Of a stretch of DNA of 64,000 bases, positions 1-9,899 are shown in pieces (position 1 is the first letter of the stretch; every line of letters starts with the position of its first letter). A program made the position numbers and the translations under genes. The notes under the pieces were generated by a model that saw only the letters and a program-made list of their open reading frames with translations, made no database searches and was not told the origin of the DNA. Source of the DNA: Odontesthes bonariensis. Lineage: Eukaryota; Chordata; Actinopteri; Atheriniformes; Atherinopsidae. Where the stretch lies: the NCBI RefSeq assembly GCF_027942865.1, contig NC_134526.1:19573784-19637783 (forward strand), read 5' to 3'.

Positions 1-745
1 ATTTTATGTAATTCATTGAAATGTATGTATTTATTCCTTTCGGCAGCATTGTGTCACCCAGTCATACTTCATATGTGATGTTGAAGAGTGACATTTTGAT
101 TTATTACAGTTAAAGCACATGTTGATGGAAACCATTAAAATCAGGATTTTATAACCACAACAGCTGCTGCTTTAACGCTGTTTATACTTCAGTTTGTAGT
201 CGTGTTGTACAACAAAAGGTGAAATAGAAACATGGATGATGAATTGTTGAAGACACATTCAGTTTTAAACACTTGTAGAAATGTAGTAATGATGCTTTGA
301 CTTATACCCTAAACGCTGTGTGTCTATGCTGTTGTTTCTTATGTTGTCATGATTTTGTTTAAAATTCGTACAAGGATGCCAGAAATTTAACGTTTTCACA
401 TTAAATGTTTGGAAGCCTTTAGCTGAACTAATGCTTTTAGTGATGTATGAGTGCTGAGTCTCACTTTGAAAGGAATAAAACATCATTTCTACATCTTAAT
501 CATCAAATTGTGTGACATTCATGAATAAACTGAATTATGCAACATTTCTCACAAGCTTTGAGCTGATTTCAAAATATATTACAATACCTTCTATACCAAT
601 CTAAATTAAAATAATGCCTATATACAAATGTAAGTGTTATTTACATTAAATACACCTCTTCTTTCATTGAGCTCATCTCAAATAATTTATGGTGTGAGAG
701 CTCCTCCTCTGGTGGTTTCATGCAACGAGTGTTCAACCTCTGAGA
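1..745. repeat. Intergenic DNA, left copy of a tandem duplication
   Basis: No gene seen. From base 1 this stretch is nearly the same as 2713-3380, with a few substitutions and small indels. The match continues into V1 and V3, so it is one copy of a duplicated block carrying one family A VH. Both copies contain the same AT-rich spacer and the same leftover GAGCTC-rich segment just before the RSS nonamer. Confidence 0.8.
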
Positions 746-784
746 GGTTTTTGTTCAGGTCTGCTGATGCTTTGTGTTACTGTG
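746..784 (-). other. V1 23-RSS
   Basis: Read on the minus strand: heptamer CACAGTA (778-784), 23-bp spacer (755-777), nonamer ACAAAAACC (746-754). It follows the last V codon directly; the TAA that closes the reading frame lies inside the heptamer. Confidence 0.95.
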
Positions 785-1218
785 GGTTTCTGGCACAGTA
801 ATACACAGCAGTGTCTTCAGGCTGCATATTCTGTCCATTTAGAGTCACTGTGTTGCTGGAAGTGTCTAAGTCGATACTGAACTTGCTCTTCAGTGAATCT
901 TTGTAGTATGAAGCTCCCGTATGTTTCATCCCAATCCACTGCAGTCCTTTCCCTGCAGGCTGTCTGATCCAAGCTGTGTAGCTGCCCAGAGAATAAGAGA
1001 CCTGACAGGTGATGGTCAGACGTTGGCCTGGCTGGACCGTCACAGAGGCTGGCTGTGTCAGCTGTTCACACTTCACACCTGCAAAGGAAAATACTGAATA
1101 GTAAATTTCTGGAAACAGTGAACAGCCAGTGTGGTGTGATCATACTGTCAGTGTCTCTGCCTCATTGAGACTCACAGCATCCAGCAGCCAGCAGCAGCAG
1201 CAGAGCTACAGAGAACAT
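785..1218 (-). CDS. IGHV segment V1, family A, apparently functional
   Basis: Germline VH segment: it supplies the heavy-chain variable domain after joining to D and J. The leader exon 1176-1218 encodes MFSVALLLLLAAGC and ends at a GTGAGT donor; the intron ends TTTGCAG; the V exon 785-1078 starts in frame (phase 1). Framework 1 is KCEQLTQPASVTVQ with the first conserved Cys in LTITC, framework 2 has WIRQPAGKGLQWIG, framework 3 has KFSIDLDTSSNTV, and it closes with EDTAVYYCAR. No stop or frameshift. Most like V3, its partner in a tandem duplication. Family A also carries an extra Cys close to the mature N terminus. Confidence 0.93.
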
Positions 1219-1315
1219 GTTGGAGTTGAAGGTGATCTGATGTCTCGACTTCTCTTGTTTTACTGCAAACGTGAGCAAGACGCCAAGTCTTTATGTCAGG
1301 CTCTCAGGAAGTTCA

Positions 1316-1323
1316 ATTTGCAT
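1316..1323 (-). promoter_or_regulatory. Ig octamer of V1 (ATGCAAAT)
   Basis: A perfect octamer about 100 bp upstream of the V1 leader ATG, the usual Oct-1/Oct-2 site of VH promoters. An ACATAAAGA TATA-like stretch lies between it and the ATG. Confidence 0.88.
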
Positions 1324-1584
1324 AAGCTTTATATTGAAAGGCTACAACAGAAAGTTTCCCGCCTCAGGTTGCTGTTTGGAGTTATGTTGTGATTTATAGG
1401 TTTGAAAAAATATTCTATATGCAGCACATTCTTATCTATATTTTTTCATTGTGAAACTTTTTAAACTGTTCAGATAAGTCAGTGTAGAACAATACAATCA
1501 AAACACACAAATAAACAGAATATGTGATACCTATAGTCTCAATATATTTGTTCACATTTATCAGTTTCTCTCTCCTGTGTCACA

Positions 1585-1705
1585 GTGTCTCGCGAGCACA
1601 AGAACTCACGGCAGAATCTTCTGAATGTGTGCAGGTCAGTCCGTGGGATCCTCCAGGCCTTTTAACCACTGGTTCAGACTCAGTCAGTGTTTGACCATAA
1701 CACAC
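1585..1705 (-). pseudogene. Family B VH fragment with internal deletion
   Basis: On the minus strand this starts with framework 1 sequence like V2 (GAACCAGTGGTTAAAAGGCC, then the first-Cys region). It jumps straight to a degraded framework 3 end (GTTCTTGTGCTCGCGAGA). CDR1 to most of framework 3 is missing. A heptamer-like CACTGTG remains, but no leader exon is recognisable upstream. A VH relic, not a usable segment. Confidence 0.75.
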
Positions 1706-2051
1706 AATAATACTGGAGGTTCTGTTCAGGTCTCCTGATACTTTGAGCTGCAGAGGATTATCTTTAAATACACCTGCTTACGTTTCCCTTTTTTTTACAA
1801 ATTTCATAAAATTTTTAATAATGTTCAAAGGCAATCTGTCAAAATATATAATTTACTGAAGCTATCATGGCCAATATTTTAAATTCTTCAAATGAAATCT
1901 CTGTTTGTTCGATTGAATTTAGAACAACGCTGCACAGGATCGTGTCTGAATGAAGCAGTTTGATTGATGTGTTGACTGAAGATGTTGAATTGCAGTTTAT
2001 TTCTGTGAGTGATAAAGACAAAAGGCAAACTGTGACTTCATTCTGTTGATG
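1706..2051. other. Intergenic, no gene seen
   Basis: AT-rich spacer between the VH fragment and the V2 RSS. The short open frames in it show no VH or other recognisable sequence. Confidence 0.6.
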
Positions 2052-2089
2052 AGTTTTTGTACAGTGTTTATGCCTCCTGTGTCACTTTG
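2052..2089 (-). other. V2 RSS, atypical: 22-bp spacer and CAAAGTG heptamer
   Basis: Minus strand: heptamer CAAAGTG (2083-2089), spacer 2061-2082 of 22 bp, nonamer ACAAAAACT (2052-2060). The sister V8 has CACAGTG and a 23-bp spacer. The third heptamer base is changed from C to A, inside the CAC core that RAG needs most. Confidence 0.85.
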
Positions 2090-2530
2090 GCTCTCGAGCA
2101 CAGTAATAAACAGCAGAATCCTCCGTGGTCAAACTGTTCATCTGCAGATACACCTGCTGTCTGCTGTTGTCTCTGGAGATGGTAAACCGACCTTTCACTG
2201 ACTGAGAGTAGTAGATGTAGCTACTGCTATCACTGATGGTAGAAATCCACTCCAGTCCTTTTCCAGCTGCCTGTCTGATCCAAGCATTCCAGTAATGGCC
2301 ACCAAACCCTGCATATGTGCAGGTCAGTTTGTGGGACTCTCCAGGCCTTTTAACCGCTGGTTCAGACTCAGTCAGCGTTTGGCCGTCAGTACCTGCACAC
2401 ATACAACTCATTAGATACTGGGAAGCAGCCATTCTGTCTTATTTATCAAAGTTTGATAAGATATGTTGTCCTTACCAGCCCAGTTAACTGAGAGGAAGAG
2501 AAAACCAATCACAACCTCAGGTCTGATCAT
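2090..2530 (-). CDS. IGHV segment V2, family B, intact frame but poor RSS
   Basis: The leader exon 2476-2530 encodes [18 protein letters not shown] and ends at GTAAGG. The V exon 2090-2392 begins after TGTGCAG. Framework 1 reads [13 protein letters not shown], the first Cys is in HKLTCTYAG, then [33 protein letters not shown] and [11 protein letters not shown]. No stop. Frameworks 2 and 3 are closest to the classic mammalian VH3 pattern. It is almost the same as V8, including leader and promoter. The coding part looks functional but the RSS is weakened, so it may rarely rearrange. Confidence 0.9.
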
Positions 2531-2632
2531 TGTAAAAGCCACTTGTCAGACTCCAGTCTACAGTGTGTATGTCAGTGAATGAGTACATGTCTGAAACTTT
2601 GTAACATATATGTAAAGATGGAAGAGATCAGA

Positions 2633-2640
2633 CTTTGCAT
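2633..2640 (-). promoter_or_regulatory. Octamer-like site of V2 (ATGCAAAG)
   Basis: Seven of eight bases match the Ig octamer, about 100 bp upstream of the leader ATG. V8 has the same variant in the same position. Confidence 0.75.
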
Positions 2641-2712
2641 TAACTCCTCCTCCTCATAGAGGAACACACCCCATCTCATCCACATTTCCTCAAACTTGAT
2701 CTGTTCATCATT

Positions 2713-3383
2713 ATTTTATGTAATTCATTGAAATGTAAATGTATTTATTCCTGTCGGCAGCATTGTGTCACCCAGTCATACTTCATATGTGATGTTGAAG
2801 AGTGACATTTTGATTTATTACAGTTAAAGCACATGTTGATGGAAACCATTAAAATCAGGATTTTATAACCACAACAGCTGCTGCTTTAATGCTGTTTATA
2901 CTTTAGTTTGTAGTCGTGTTGTACAGCAAAAGGTGAAATAGAAACATGGATGATGAATTGATGAAGACACATTCAGTTTTAAACACTTGTAGAAATGTAG
3001 TAATGATGCTTTGACTTATACCTTAAACGCTGTGTGTCTATGCTGTTGTTTCTTATGTTGTCATGATTTTCTTTTTAATTCTTATAAGGATGGCAGAAAT
3101 TTTAAGTTTTCACATTAAATGTTTGGAAGCCTTTAGCTGAACTAATGCTGTGAACCATCTTGTAAGTCATTATTTTTTTTATTGATGTATGAGTGCTGAG
3201 TCTCACTTTGAAAGGAATAAAGCATCATTTCTACAGCATCTCAGTGATCAATATTGCAAAATTGTGTGACATTTATGAGTACATTTGATACACCTCTTCT
3301 TTCATTGAGCTCATCTCAAATAATTTATGGTGTGAGAGCTCCTCCTCTGGTGGTTTCATGCAACGAGTGTTCAACCTCAGAGA
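2713..3383. repeat. Right copy of the tandem duplication starting at base 1
   Basis: Repeats bases 1-745 with small differences, including a poly-T insertion near 3172-3180. No gene seen apart from the VH3 signals that follow. Confidence 0.8.
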
Positions 3384-3422
3384 GGTTTTTGTTCAGGTCT
3401 GCTGATGTTTTGTGTTACTGTG
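3384..3422 (-). other. V3 23-RSS
   Basis: Heptamer CACAGTA (3416-3422), 23-bp spacer (3393-3415), nonamer ACAAAAACC (3384-3392). Confidence 0.95.
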
Positions 3423-3862
3423 GGTCTCTCGCACAGTAATACACAGCAGAGTCTTCAGGCTGCATATTCTGTCCATTTAGAGTCACTGTGTTGCTGGAAG
3501 TATCGAGGTCAATACTGAACTTGCTTTTCAGTGAATCTTTGTAGTATGAAGCTCCAGTATATTTGCTCCCAATCCACTCCAGTCCTTTCCCTGCAGGCTG
3601 TCTGATCCAAGCTGTGTAGTAGGTGCCCAGAGAATAAGAGACCTGACAGGTGATGGTCAGACGTTGGCCTGGCTGCACAGTCACAGAGGCTGGCTGTGTC
3701 AGCTGTTCACACTTCACACCTGTGGAGGAAACATGTTGAATAAAGAATCAGTACAACAACAGTGAACAGTCAGTGTGGTGTGATCATACTGTCAGTGTCT
3801 CTGCCTCAGTGAGACTCACAGCATCCAGCAGCCAGCAGCAGCAGCAGAGCTACAGAGAACAT
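3423..3862 (-). CDS. IGHV segment V3, family A, apparently functional
   Basis: Leader exon 3820-3862, V exon 3423-3719 with acceptor CTCCACAG. Differs from V1 mainly in the CDRs: CDR1 is LGTYYTA (one residue longer) and CDR2 reads SKYTGASYY. Framework 2 is [14 protein letters not shown] and the frame ends [11 protein letters not shown]. All conserved Cys and Trp residues are present and there is no stop. The differences from V1 cluster in the binding loops, as expected for duplicated V genes diversifying. Confidence 0.93.
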
Positions 3863-3959
3863 GTTGGCGTTGAAGGTGATCTGATGTCTCGACTTCTCTT
3901 GTTTTACACCAAATGAAAGTGATGTATCCGGTCTTTATATCAGAATCTCTGGGAGTTGA

Positions 3960-3967
3960 ATTTGCAT
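3960..3967 (-). promoter_or_regulatory. Ig octamer of V3 (ATGCAAAT)
   Basis: A perfect octamer about 100 bp upstream of the V3 leader ATG. Confidence 0.88.
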
Positions 3968-4199
3968 AGATCACAGCATAATTTCTTTAGTCACAAATAG
4001 CATTCGTGGGATTCATATTAGAACATTTGAAAGGTGATTCTTAGTTATGCATTAAAATTTATTGTAAAACATTTTACATAATTCAGATAAGTCAGATAAG
4101 AATAGAAACACTTCCATAAACAGAATAATTAAATGTCATAGTCTTAAATGCATATTAGTATAAGCAGAGCTTCACAGAGTATGTTCTCAGTAAAGACTT

Positions 4200-4700
4200 G
4201 GAGCTTCTTTCTATTTTTTGACTGTGTCTTTTGAGCACAATAATTAAAGTCATTAAACTGTTCATCTGCAGATCCTGCTGTCAGCTGTTGTCTCTGGAAA
4301 TGGTAAACTGATGTTTCGCTGATTGGTAACCCGTGCTCCTGCTGTCCCAGCTCACAGTAGTGTGCCACTCCAATCCTTTTCCTGCTGCCTGTCTGATCCA
4401 TACTGTGTAAAGGAGCACAGCGGGAGGACGTGGAACTGTGTAGTCCATCTTTTTTCAAGACTATGGTCTGATCTAAGCATGAGCAGAGACACTACCAAAC
4501 ACTAAATGTGTGCAGATTAATTTGTGGGATTCTCCAGGCCTTTTATCCAAAGGTTCAGACTCAGTCACTCTTTAACTCATAAGACACTGAAATTCAGCCA
4601 TTCATTTACCCAAATATTTCACAGATTTGTTTACCTTACCTGCCCAGCTACCTGGGAGAAGGAAAAACACAACCATAGCATCAGGTGTGATCACTGTAAA
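4200..4700 (-). pseudogene. Family B-like VH pseudogene
   Basis: The minus strand shows a leader exon (about 4640-4694) like that of V2 but with its ATG changed to GTG, then framework 1 remnants at 4520-4565, a disturbed middle, and framework 3 remnants (CAGATGAACAGTTTAATGAC) at 4240-4270. The frame is broken several times and the end of framework 3 has no YYC motif or usable RSS. A worn VH copy. Confidence 0.8.
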
Positions 4701-4742
4701 AGTCACTTGTCACTGTTCAGTCTGCAGTGTGTATGTCAGTGA

Positions 4743-5128
4743 GTTACTCCCTGACTTAAACTCTTTAACACACAGATAAAGATGGCAGATATCAGGCTTT
4801 CAACAAGTCCAGACTCTTACAGAAAAACCACATCTCATCTAAATGTATTCATATTTTTGTTTTATTTATTTATTTTTGTTGTTCTTGACCTAATTGTGTA
4901 ATTTCTGAATATTCCACCTTTATCCAGCGTAGATGTATCAATTTGCTCCTCTCAGCTTCATTTGGTCACATAGTCTTACATTCATGGTGAAATCTGGCCT
5001 GAAAATTTGTTTCAGTTCAAGCAGATGTTGTGCTTCTGTTTGTGTGTGTGTAACACAGTCCTGTAATGTCATCAAAATTCACATCTGCTACCGCCACCTT
5101 CAGGTTTTCATGAAAATACTTTCTGTGG
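4743..5128. other. Intergenic, no gene seen
   Basis: AT-rich spacer before the V4 RSS. The open frames here are shadows running out of the V4 region. Confidence 0.6.
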
Positions 5129-5167
5129 AGTTTTTGTACAGCCTCCATGCTTATATTGACCACTGTG
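5129..5167 (-). other. V4 23-RSS
   Basis: Heptamer CACAGTG (5161-5167), 23-bp spacer (5138-5160), nonamer ACAAAAACT (5129-5137). A consensus heptamer, although the gene itself is broken. Confidence 0.93.
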
Positions 5168-5630
5168 TCTCTGGCACAGTAATACACAGCAGAGTCCTCT
5201 GGTTGGAGGTTGGAGAGTCTCATATAGACCATACTGTTACTACTGTCTTTAGTGATTTCAAGACGTCCTCTCAAACTGCTGACATAAGTGTTGCTGCTGG
5301 CATCATTATAGCCGCTTCCTATCCATTCCAGTGCTTTTCCCACGGGTTGTCTGATCCAGTGCATAGCATAGCTTTTAAAAGTGAAGCCGGATCCCTTCAG
5401 GAGAGACTGAGGGTCTCCCCAGGCTTTTTCACCACTGGACTGGAAGGAATTGATTCCATACTCTGACCTGTACAACCTAAAAAAATGAAAGAGGAGAGGG
5501 AGCGCAGAAAAAAATGAGACTGTAATCTTTGAATTCTTTGAGATTCAAAGAGGTTGATGTTTTGTGAAAAGATATAAAACTCACACTGCAGAGAGAGAGC
5601 AAGCAGCAGGAGAGTGAGTGTGTTCATCAT
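5168..5630 (-). pseudogene. IGHV pseudogene V4, family C, 1-bp deletion at the first conserved Cys
   Basis: The leader exon 5585-5630 starts with two ATGs (MMNTLTLLLLALSLQ); the V exon is 5168-5476, acceptor TTTTTTTAG. Framework 1 reads QSMESIPSSPVVKKPGETLS. At about 5395-5400 one base is missing compared with V6 (CTGAAGGG versus CTGCAGAGG). This removes the first conserved Cys codon and shifts the frame; the rest (FTFKSYAMHWIRQPVGKALEWIG ... [11 protein letters not shown], not contiguous) is open only in the next frame. Promoter, splice sites and RSS are intact, so the lesion may be recent or a sequencing slip. Confidence 0.85.
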
Positions 5631-5710
5631 CTCGATGCTGGAAATGTGACCTGTGATGCTCCACATAAAGTACTACACAGCAGAACAGAAGTACACTGCA
5701 CAGAGTGGAG

Positions 5711-5729
5711 ATTTGCATCAGCTTTGCAT
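5711..5729 (-). promoter_or_regulatory. V4 octamer plus second octamer-like site
   Basis: ATGCAAAT at 5711-5718 and ATGCAAAG at 5722-5729, spaced 3 bp apart, about 85 bp upstream of the leader. Confidence 0.8.
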
Positions 5730-5759
5730 GTGGGGTGGGGCGTGGTCGATCAAACACAG

Positions 5760-6240
5760 ACTTAGATTCTGAACCTCAACACTCTTTATTTTTTTTATTT
5801 TGTCAATTTTATTTTATTGCTCCATTTTATTAAACCACCATGTGCGGGGGGAAAAAATAAATAATTACAGTTAAAAAAAAAATGTACATCTGATCTTTTA
5901 TTGACACATTCCAGCACAGTAAACGTTGTAAAAGATTTGTATGACAGACAATTCTAATTCTGAAGGTAAAATGATCTTTTATGTGATCCTCCATTTATTC
6001 AGCAGTTTTTTTTAAGGCAATGTGTTTGAGGCCCCGTGTTTGCTCTCTGAGTGTGATTTGTTGTTCATGTTAAGATTCATTTTTGTTTTATTAATTTACT
6101 TTTAGTTTTTTTAGGCATTTTAGATGAGGATAATTATTTCCATGGTTACTTATAGACTTTTCTCATTGAGCTTGACTCAAATTATTAGTGTGCTGAGGGC
6201 TCCTCCTCTGGTGGCTTCATGCAACAAGTGTTCAGGCACT
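5760..6240. repeat. Intergenic, part of a local duplication
   Basis: No gene seen. Bases about 5870-6080 recur at about 7905-8105 with few changes (shared stretch around ACAGTAAACGTTGTAAAAGA). Confidence 0.7.
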
Positions 6241-6244
6241 GAGA

Positions 6245-6283
6245 GGTTTTTGTTCAGGTCTGCTGATGCTTTGTGTTACTGTG
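6245..6283 (-). other. V5 23-RSS
   Basis: Heptamer CACAGTA (6277-6283), 23-bp spacer (6254-6276), nonamer ACAAAAACC (6245-6253). Confidence 0.95.
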
Positions 6284-6723
6284 GTTGTCTCGCACAGTAA
6301 TACACAGCAGTGTCTTCAGGCTGCATATTCTGTCCATTTAGAGTCACTGTGTTGCTGGAAGAGGCAGCATTGATACTGAACTTGTTCTTTAGTGAATCTT
6401 TGTAGTCTGAGGTACCTCCAACCTTTGCATCTCCAATCCACTCAAGTCCTTTTCCTACAGGCTGTCTGATCCAGTGGGTCCAGTAGCTGCTCACAGAATA
6501 AGAGACCTGACAGGTGATGGTCAGACGTTGGCCTGGCTGTACAGTCACAGAGGCTGGCTGTGTCAGCTGTTCACACTTCACACCTGCAAAGGAAAATACT
6601 GAATATTACATTTCTGGAAACAGTGAACAGTCAGTGTGGTGTGATCATACTGTCAGTGTCTCTGCCTCAGTGAGACTCACAGCATCCAGCAGCCAGCAGC
6701 AGCAGCAGAGCTACAGAGAACAT
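6284..6723 (-). CDS. IGHV segment V5, family A, apparently functional
   Basis: Leader 6681-6723 (MFSVALLLLLAAGC), V exon 6284-6583, acceptor TTTGCAG as in V1. CDR1 VSSYWTH, framework 2 WIRQPVGKGLEWIG, CDR2 DAKVGGTSDY, framework 3 KFSINAASSSNTV, end EDTAVYYCARQ. No stop. The RSS spacer is the same as that of V1, so both probably descend from one ancestral unit. Confidence 0.93.
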
Positions 6724-6828
6724 GTTGGAGTTGAAGGTGATCTGATGGGAGCGTCTCTTCTTCTGCTGTAACTGACAGCACAACATCAAGTAGTTATGTT
6801 AGACCGCCAGGAAGTTGACTTTGCATAG

Positions 6829-6836
6829 GGAGAGCC
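6829..6836 (-). promoter_or_regulatory. Octamer-like site of V5 (ATGCAAAG)
   Basis: One mismatch from the Ig octamer, about 106 bp upstream of the leader ATG. Confidence 0.75.
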
Positions 6837-7220
6837 ACAAGAAAAATGGTCATCCTGTCATTAATAATACAAATGATGTTGAAAGCATTTATTTTGGCAC
6901 TTATTAAAAAGACATCATTTAAAACAAATCTGTTTGAGTTTGCATTTTTTACTTATTTCATACAATTTCAAATACAATTTAGTATCTGACAAAATACATA
7001 ATTTATTTGAGATGTAGTCTTAATCTGTATTTACATAAAAAGAATTTGGTTCATATGTGTCAGATTTTTGGCAGAAAATCGCTGCACAGGATCTTGCCTC
7101 AAAAAACTGTTTTATGTGTTGACTGTCTATCTGTCTATCTGCAGACAGACAGCCCACCACTGTAATTTCATCATTCTTCTTTGCTTTCAAGATTTATGCG
7201 AAAAAAATGCATTGTTCTTA

Positions 7221-7275
7221 CCAGTCTATTTAACTAAAAAGCGAGAGAAGCAACCACAAACTCAGGTTTGATCTT
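7221..7275 (-). pseudogene. Orphan VH leader exon, family B type
   Basis: Resembles the V2/V8 leader, with an intact GTAAGA donor. The ATG position reads AAG and no V exon follows within the expected distance downstream on the minus strand. A leftover of a deleted VH gene. Confidence 0.65.
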
Positions 7276-7280
7276 TGTAG

Positions 7281-8581
7281 AAGCCATTTGTGTCTGTGTC
7301 CATTTTGCAATGTGTTTGTCAGTGATTTTCTGTGTTTTTAAGTCCCTCACACATATATAAAGGTAGAAGCAATCGCTTTGTTAGGTTCCAAAGAGATACT
7401 TATCTCATCCAGATTCCTGTAAACTTTCACTTTTTTAACAATAGTTTTTGAATAACATAGAATACATCTCTGCTTTTTAAGCAAAAAATGAGTTTTCAGT
7501 TAATCCAACATCATTGTTATTCCTGTTGTTTTAAACCTTTATACATCCAAGGGTAAATTATAGCAAATTTCATCAATTTCTGCACTAACCATTTTGAAAC
7601 ACGGCAGACTGCCACTTTAGCTGCTAACTTATTCAGAGGTGTCCTGTTTTCAGTCTTATTACCATACAGAAGGTAGAGAAAGGATGTTTTTTTCCAGAAA
7701 TTCAGATCTGGGAAGTTACTCTAAAACTAAAAAGGAAAAGACAAAGACGAGGACAAGATTTAATGTTTTTTTTTTACTTATGTTGGGACAGACTGAGGAC
7801 TGGGAGTAACAAGACATAGTTTAAGAAATTGTTCTTTAATTATTATTTCCCCAAATTTCAGGATTTTATTAATTTGTGTGGAAAAAAAAGGAATAAGAAA
7901 AGGAAAAAATGTAAATCTGATCTTTTATTGACACAGACATTCCAGCACAGTAAACGTTGTAAAAGATTTGTATGACAGACAATTCTGATTCTGAAGGTAA
8001 AATTATCTTATATGTGATCCTGCATTTATTTAGTATTTTTTTTAAGGCAATGTGTTTGAGGCCCCGTGTTTGCTCTCTGAGTGTGATTTGTTGTTAATGT
8101 TAAGATAAAAAACAAAAATCAAGCTCCCTTTTCAGAGATGCATGTTTTTTATTGGTTCGAGGGAGTTTTGGTGGCAAGACATATTGTTTTGTTATAACGG
8201 TTGTTCATGAAGACTTTTGAAAACGTGATGTCAGCATTAACCGATGCTGACAACAAAAATTAAGTTGTAAAAATAATAATAATACATACAAGGTTTTATC
8301 TATTTCTTTCATCAGCATATGCTCACATAGTCAAAGTTGATATAGGTTGTAGAAGCAAGAAAACATTAATTTTATTTTTCAAAGCACATGTTGATGGAAG
8401 CCCTGAAAAACAGGAATTTAAAAACCACAACGTCAGCTGGCATTTTAACTGTGTGCTTTGTGTGCTTTACATGTGTGTTTGTCTGTGTGTGCTTGTATGT
8501 GTGTATATGTGTAAGTTTGTACCATCCAAATTCAGGTCATCTACCGCCACCTTCAGGTCTTCATGAAAATGTATTTGGTGG
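7281..8581. other. Intergenic, no gene seen
   Basis: AT-rich. 7905-8105 duplicates 5870-6080. 8461-8520 is rich in TG steps and codes nothing recognisable; the open frame running on from V6 through its RSS is incidental. Confidence 0.65.
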
Positions 8582-8620
8582 AGTTTTTGTAAAGCCTCTG
8601 TTCTTACATCAAACACTGTG
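8582..8620 (-). other. V6 23-RSS
   Basis: Heptamer CACAGTG (8614-8620), 23-bp spacer (8591-8613), nonamer ACAAAAACT (8582-8590). Confidence 0.95.
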
Positions 8621-9066
8621 TCTCTGGCACAGTAATAAACAGCAGAGTCCTCTGGTTTTAAGGTGGACAGGCTCAGATACACCATACTGTTACTGTTGTC
8701 TCTGGTGATTTCTATACGTCCTTGCACGCTGCTGGCATAAATAGTTTTACTTGCATCGTTCCAAATTGCTCCTATCCATTCCAGTGCTTTTCCTGCTGGT
8801 TGTCTGATCCAGTGCATTCCAAAGCTACTGAATGTGAATCCAGTTCCTCTGCAGGAAAGACTGAGGGCTTCCTGAGGCTTTTTCACCACTGAGGTGGAGG
8901 GAATGGACTCCAGAGCCTGGCCATTCAAACCTAGAAAGGAATCAGAAGTAAAAATGGATTGATAGATATGAAATGACAGCCACAAAATTAACAATTGTAG
9001 CACAGCTTAAATAAACTTACAGGGCAGACAGAGTGCTGTCAGCAGGACGCACAGTTTGATCTCCAT
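8621..9066 (-). CDS. IGHV segment V6, family C, apparently functional
   Basis: Leader 9021-9066 encodes MEIKLCVLLTALCLP and ends at GTAAGT; V exon 8621-8930, acceptor TTTCTAG. Framework 1 QALESIPSTSVVKKPQEA, first Cys in LSLSC, CDR1 FTFSSFGMH, framework 2 WIRQPAGKALEWIG, CDR2 AIWNDASKTI, framework 3 RIEITRDNSNSMVYLSL, end [11 protein letters not shown]. No stop. The only intact family C member here; the related V4 carries a frameshift. Confidence 0.93.
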
Positions 9067-9150
9067 GTTGAAACTGAAGGTGTGGACAAAGTGTTTGGCT
9101 CTAATGAAGGAGACAACCAGTAAGCAGGAGGACAGAAGTATGACATCTGC

Positions 9151-9158
9151 ATTTGCAT
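9151..9158 (-). promoter_or_regulatory. Ig octamer of V6 (ATGCAAAT)
   Basis: A perfect octamer 85 bp upstream of the V6 leader ATG. Confidence 0.85.
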
Positions 9159-9639
9159 TTAATATTACACAGGACAGGCAAATGTGTCATGTGCAAATGT
9201 CATTCAAATCAACATTTAGCGTAGAATTATGTGCTGCTTTTTCTTTCTGTGCTTTTACTTAAAAAAGGGAACTGTAACTTTGAAAATTATTAAAACATTT
9301 TAATTTTCAAACAATTTCACTTATTTACATATCATTCCTTCTTATGAATCTTTTAACTTCGTTATCACATTCTTCAATGGCATCCTCGTCACGTATTAAA
9401 TGTTTTTACAAGAGTTGAACAAGCACATCCACAGTTACTGTCACCTGGACAGAATTGTACAGTTGTTTTCTCAAAAAGAACCTGCTGAAAGCTTATCACA
9501 GCAAAATGAAGCCCAACAAAACACAACAGAAGGGCACATTGACATGAATGTTACAGTCTTTCATATATGTAACATCCAGACTTTAGGAAAATAATCTTAA
9601 ACATTCTAAATGTGTCAAAGCGTGCTGCATGTAGAGTTG

Positions 9640-9899
9640 TCCGGGTGTCTCTATTGCACACTACAGAGCGTGGTCTGCCTCTGATTGATAGTCTGATTAC
9701 TCCGGGGATAACGCTTACAATTTTGACAGTAACAGCAGATAACTTTGGTCTTGTCGAAAGAACCAGCTGGCACGGTTTCGTAGATGAACTTTCCATTCAA
9801 ATGACCCCTTTTCTTTATCCATTTCAGCTTGACATCCACAAGATCAGGCGACATCTCTTTGAGATTCCCAGACCAGGGGTCACATTCACAGAACATCAA
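9640..9899 (-). pseudogene. BED-finger-like remnant of a hAT-type transposase
   Basis: One minus-strand frame reads VDVKLKWIKKRGHLNGKF then SFDKTKVICCYCQN. This resembles the start of a BED zinc finger (CxxC after a basic, aromatic stretch) found in fish hAT/ZBED proteins. The second half, where the His pair should be, is in another frame. No TIRs were found. A worn transposase fragment; weak call. Confidence 0.4.

Noticed and set aside
4933-5466. 177-codon plus-strand frame over V4
   Set aside because: Antisense shadow of the V4 V exon.
8467-8620. V6 frame continuing through the RSS to a long C terminus
   Set aside because: The V exon ends at the heptamer; the open frame beyond is chance and would be removed by rearrangement.
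8388-8708. Plus-strand frame over the V6 RSS
   Set aside because: Antisense of V6 plus TG-rich flank; no recognisable protein.
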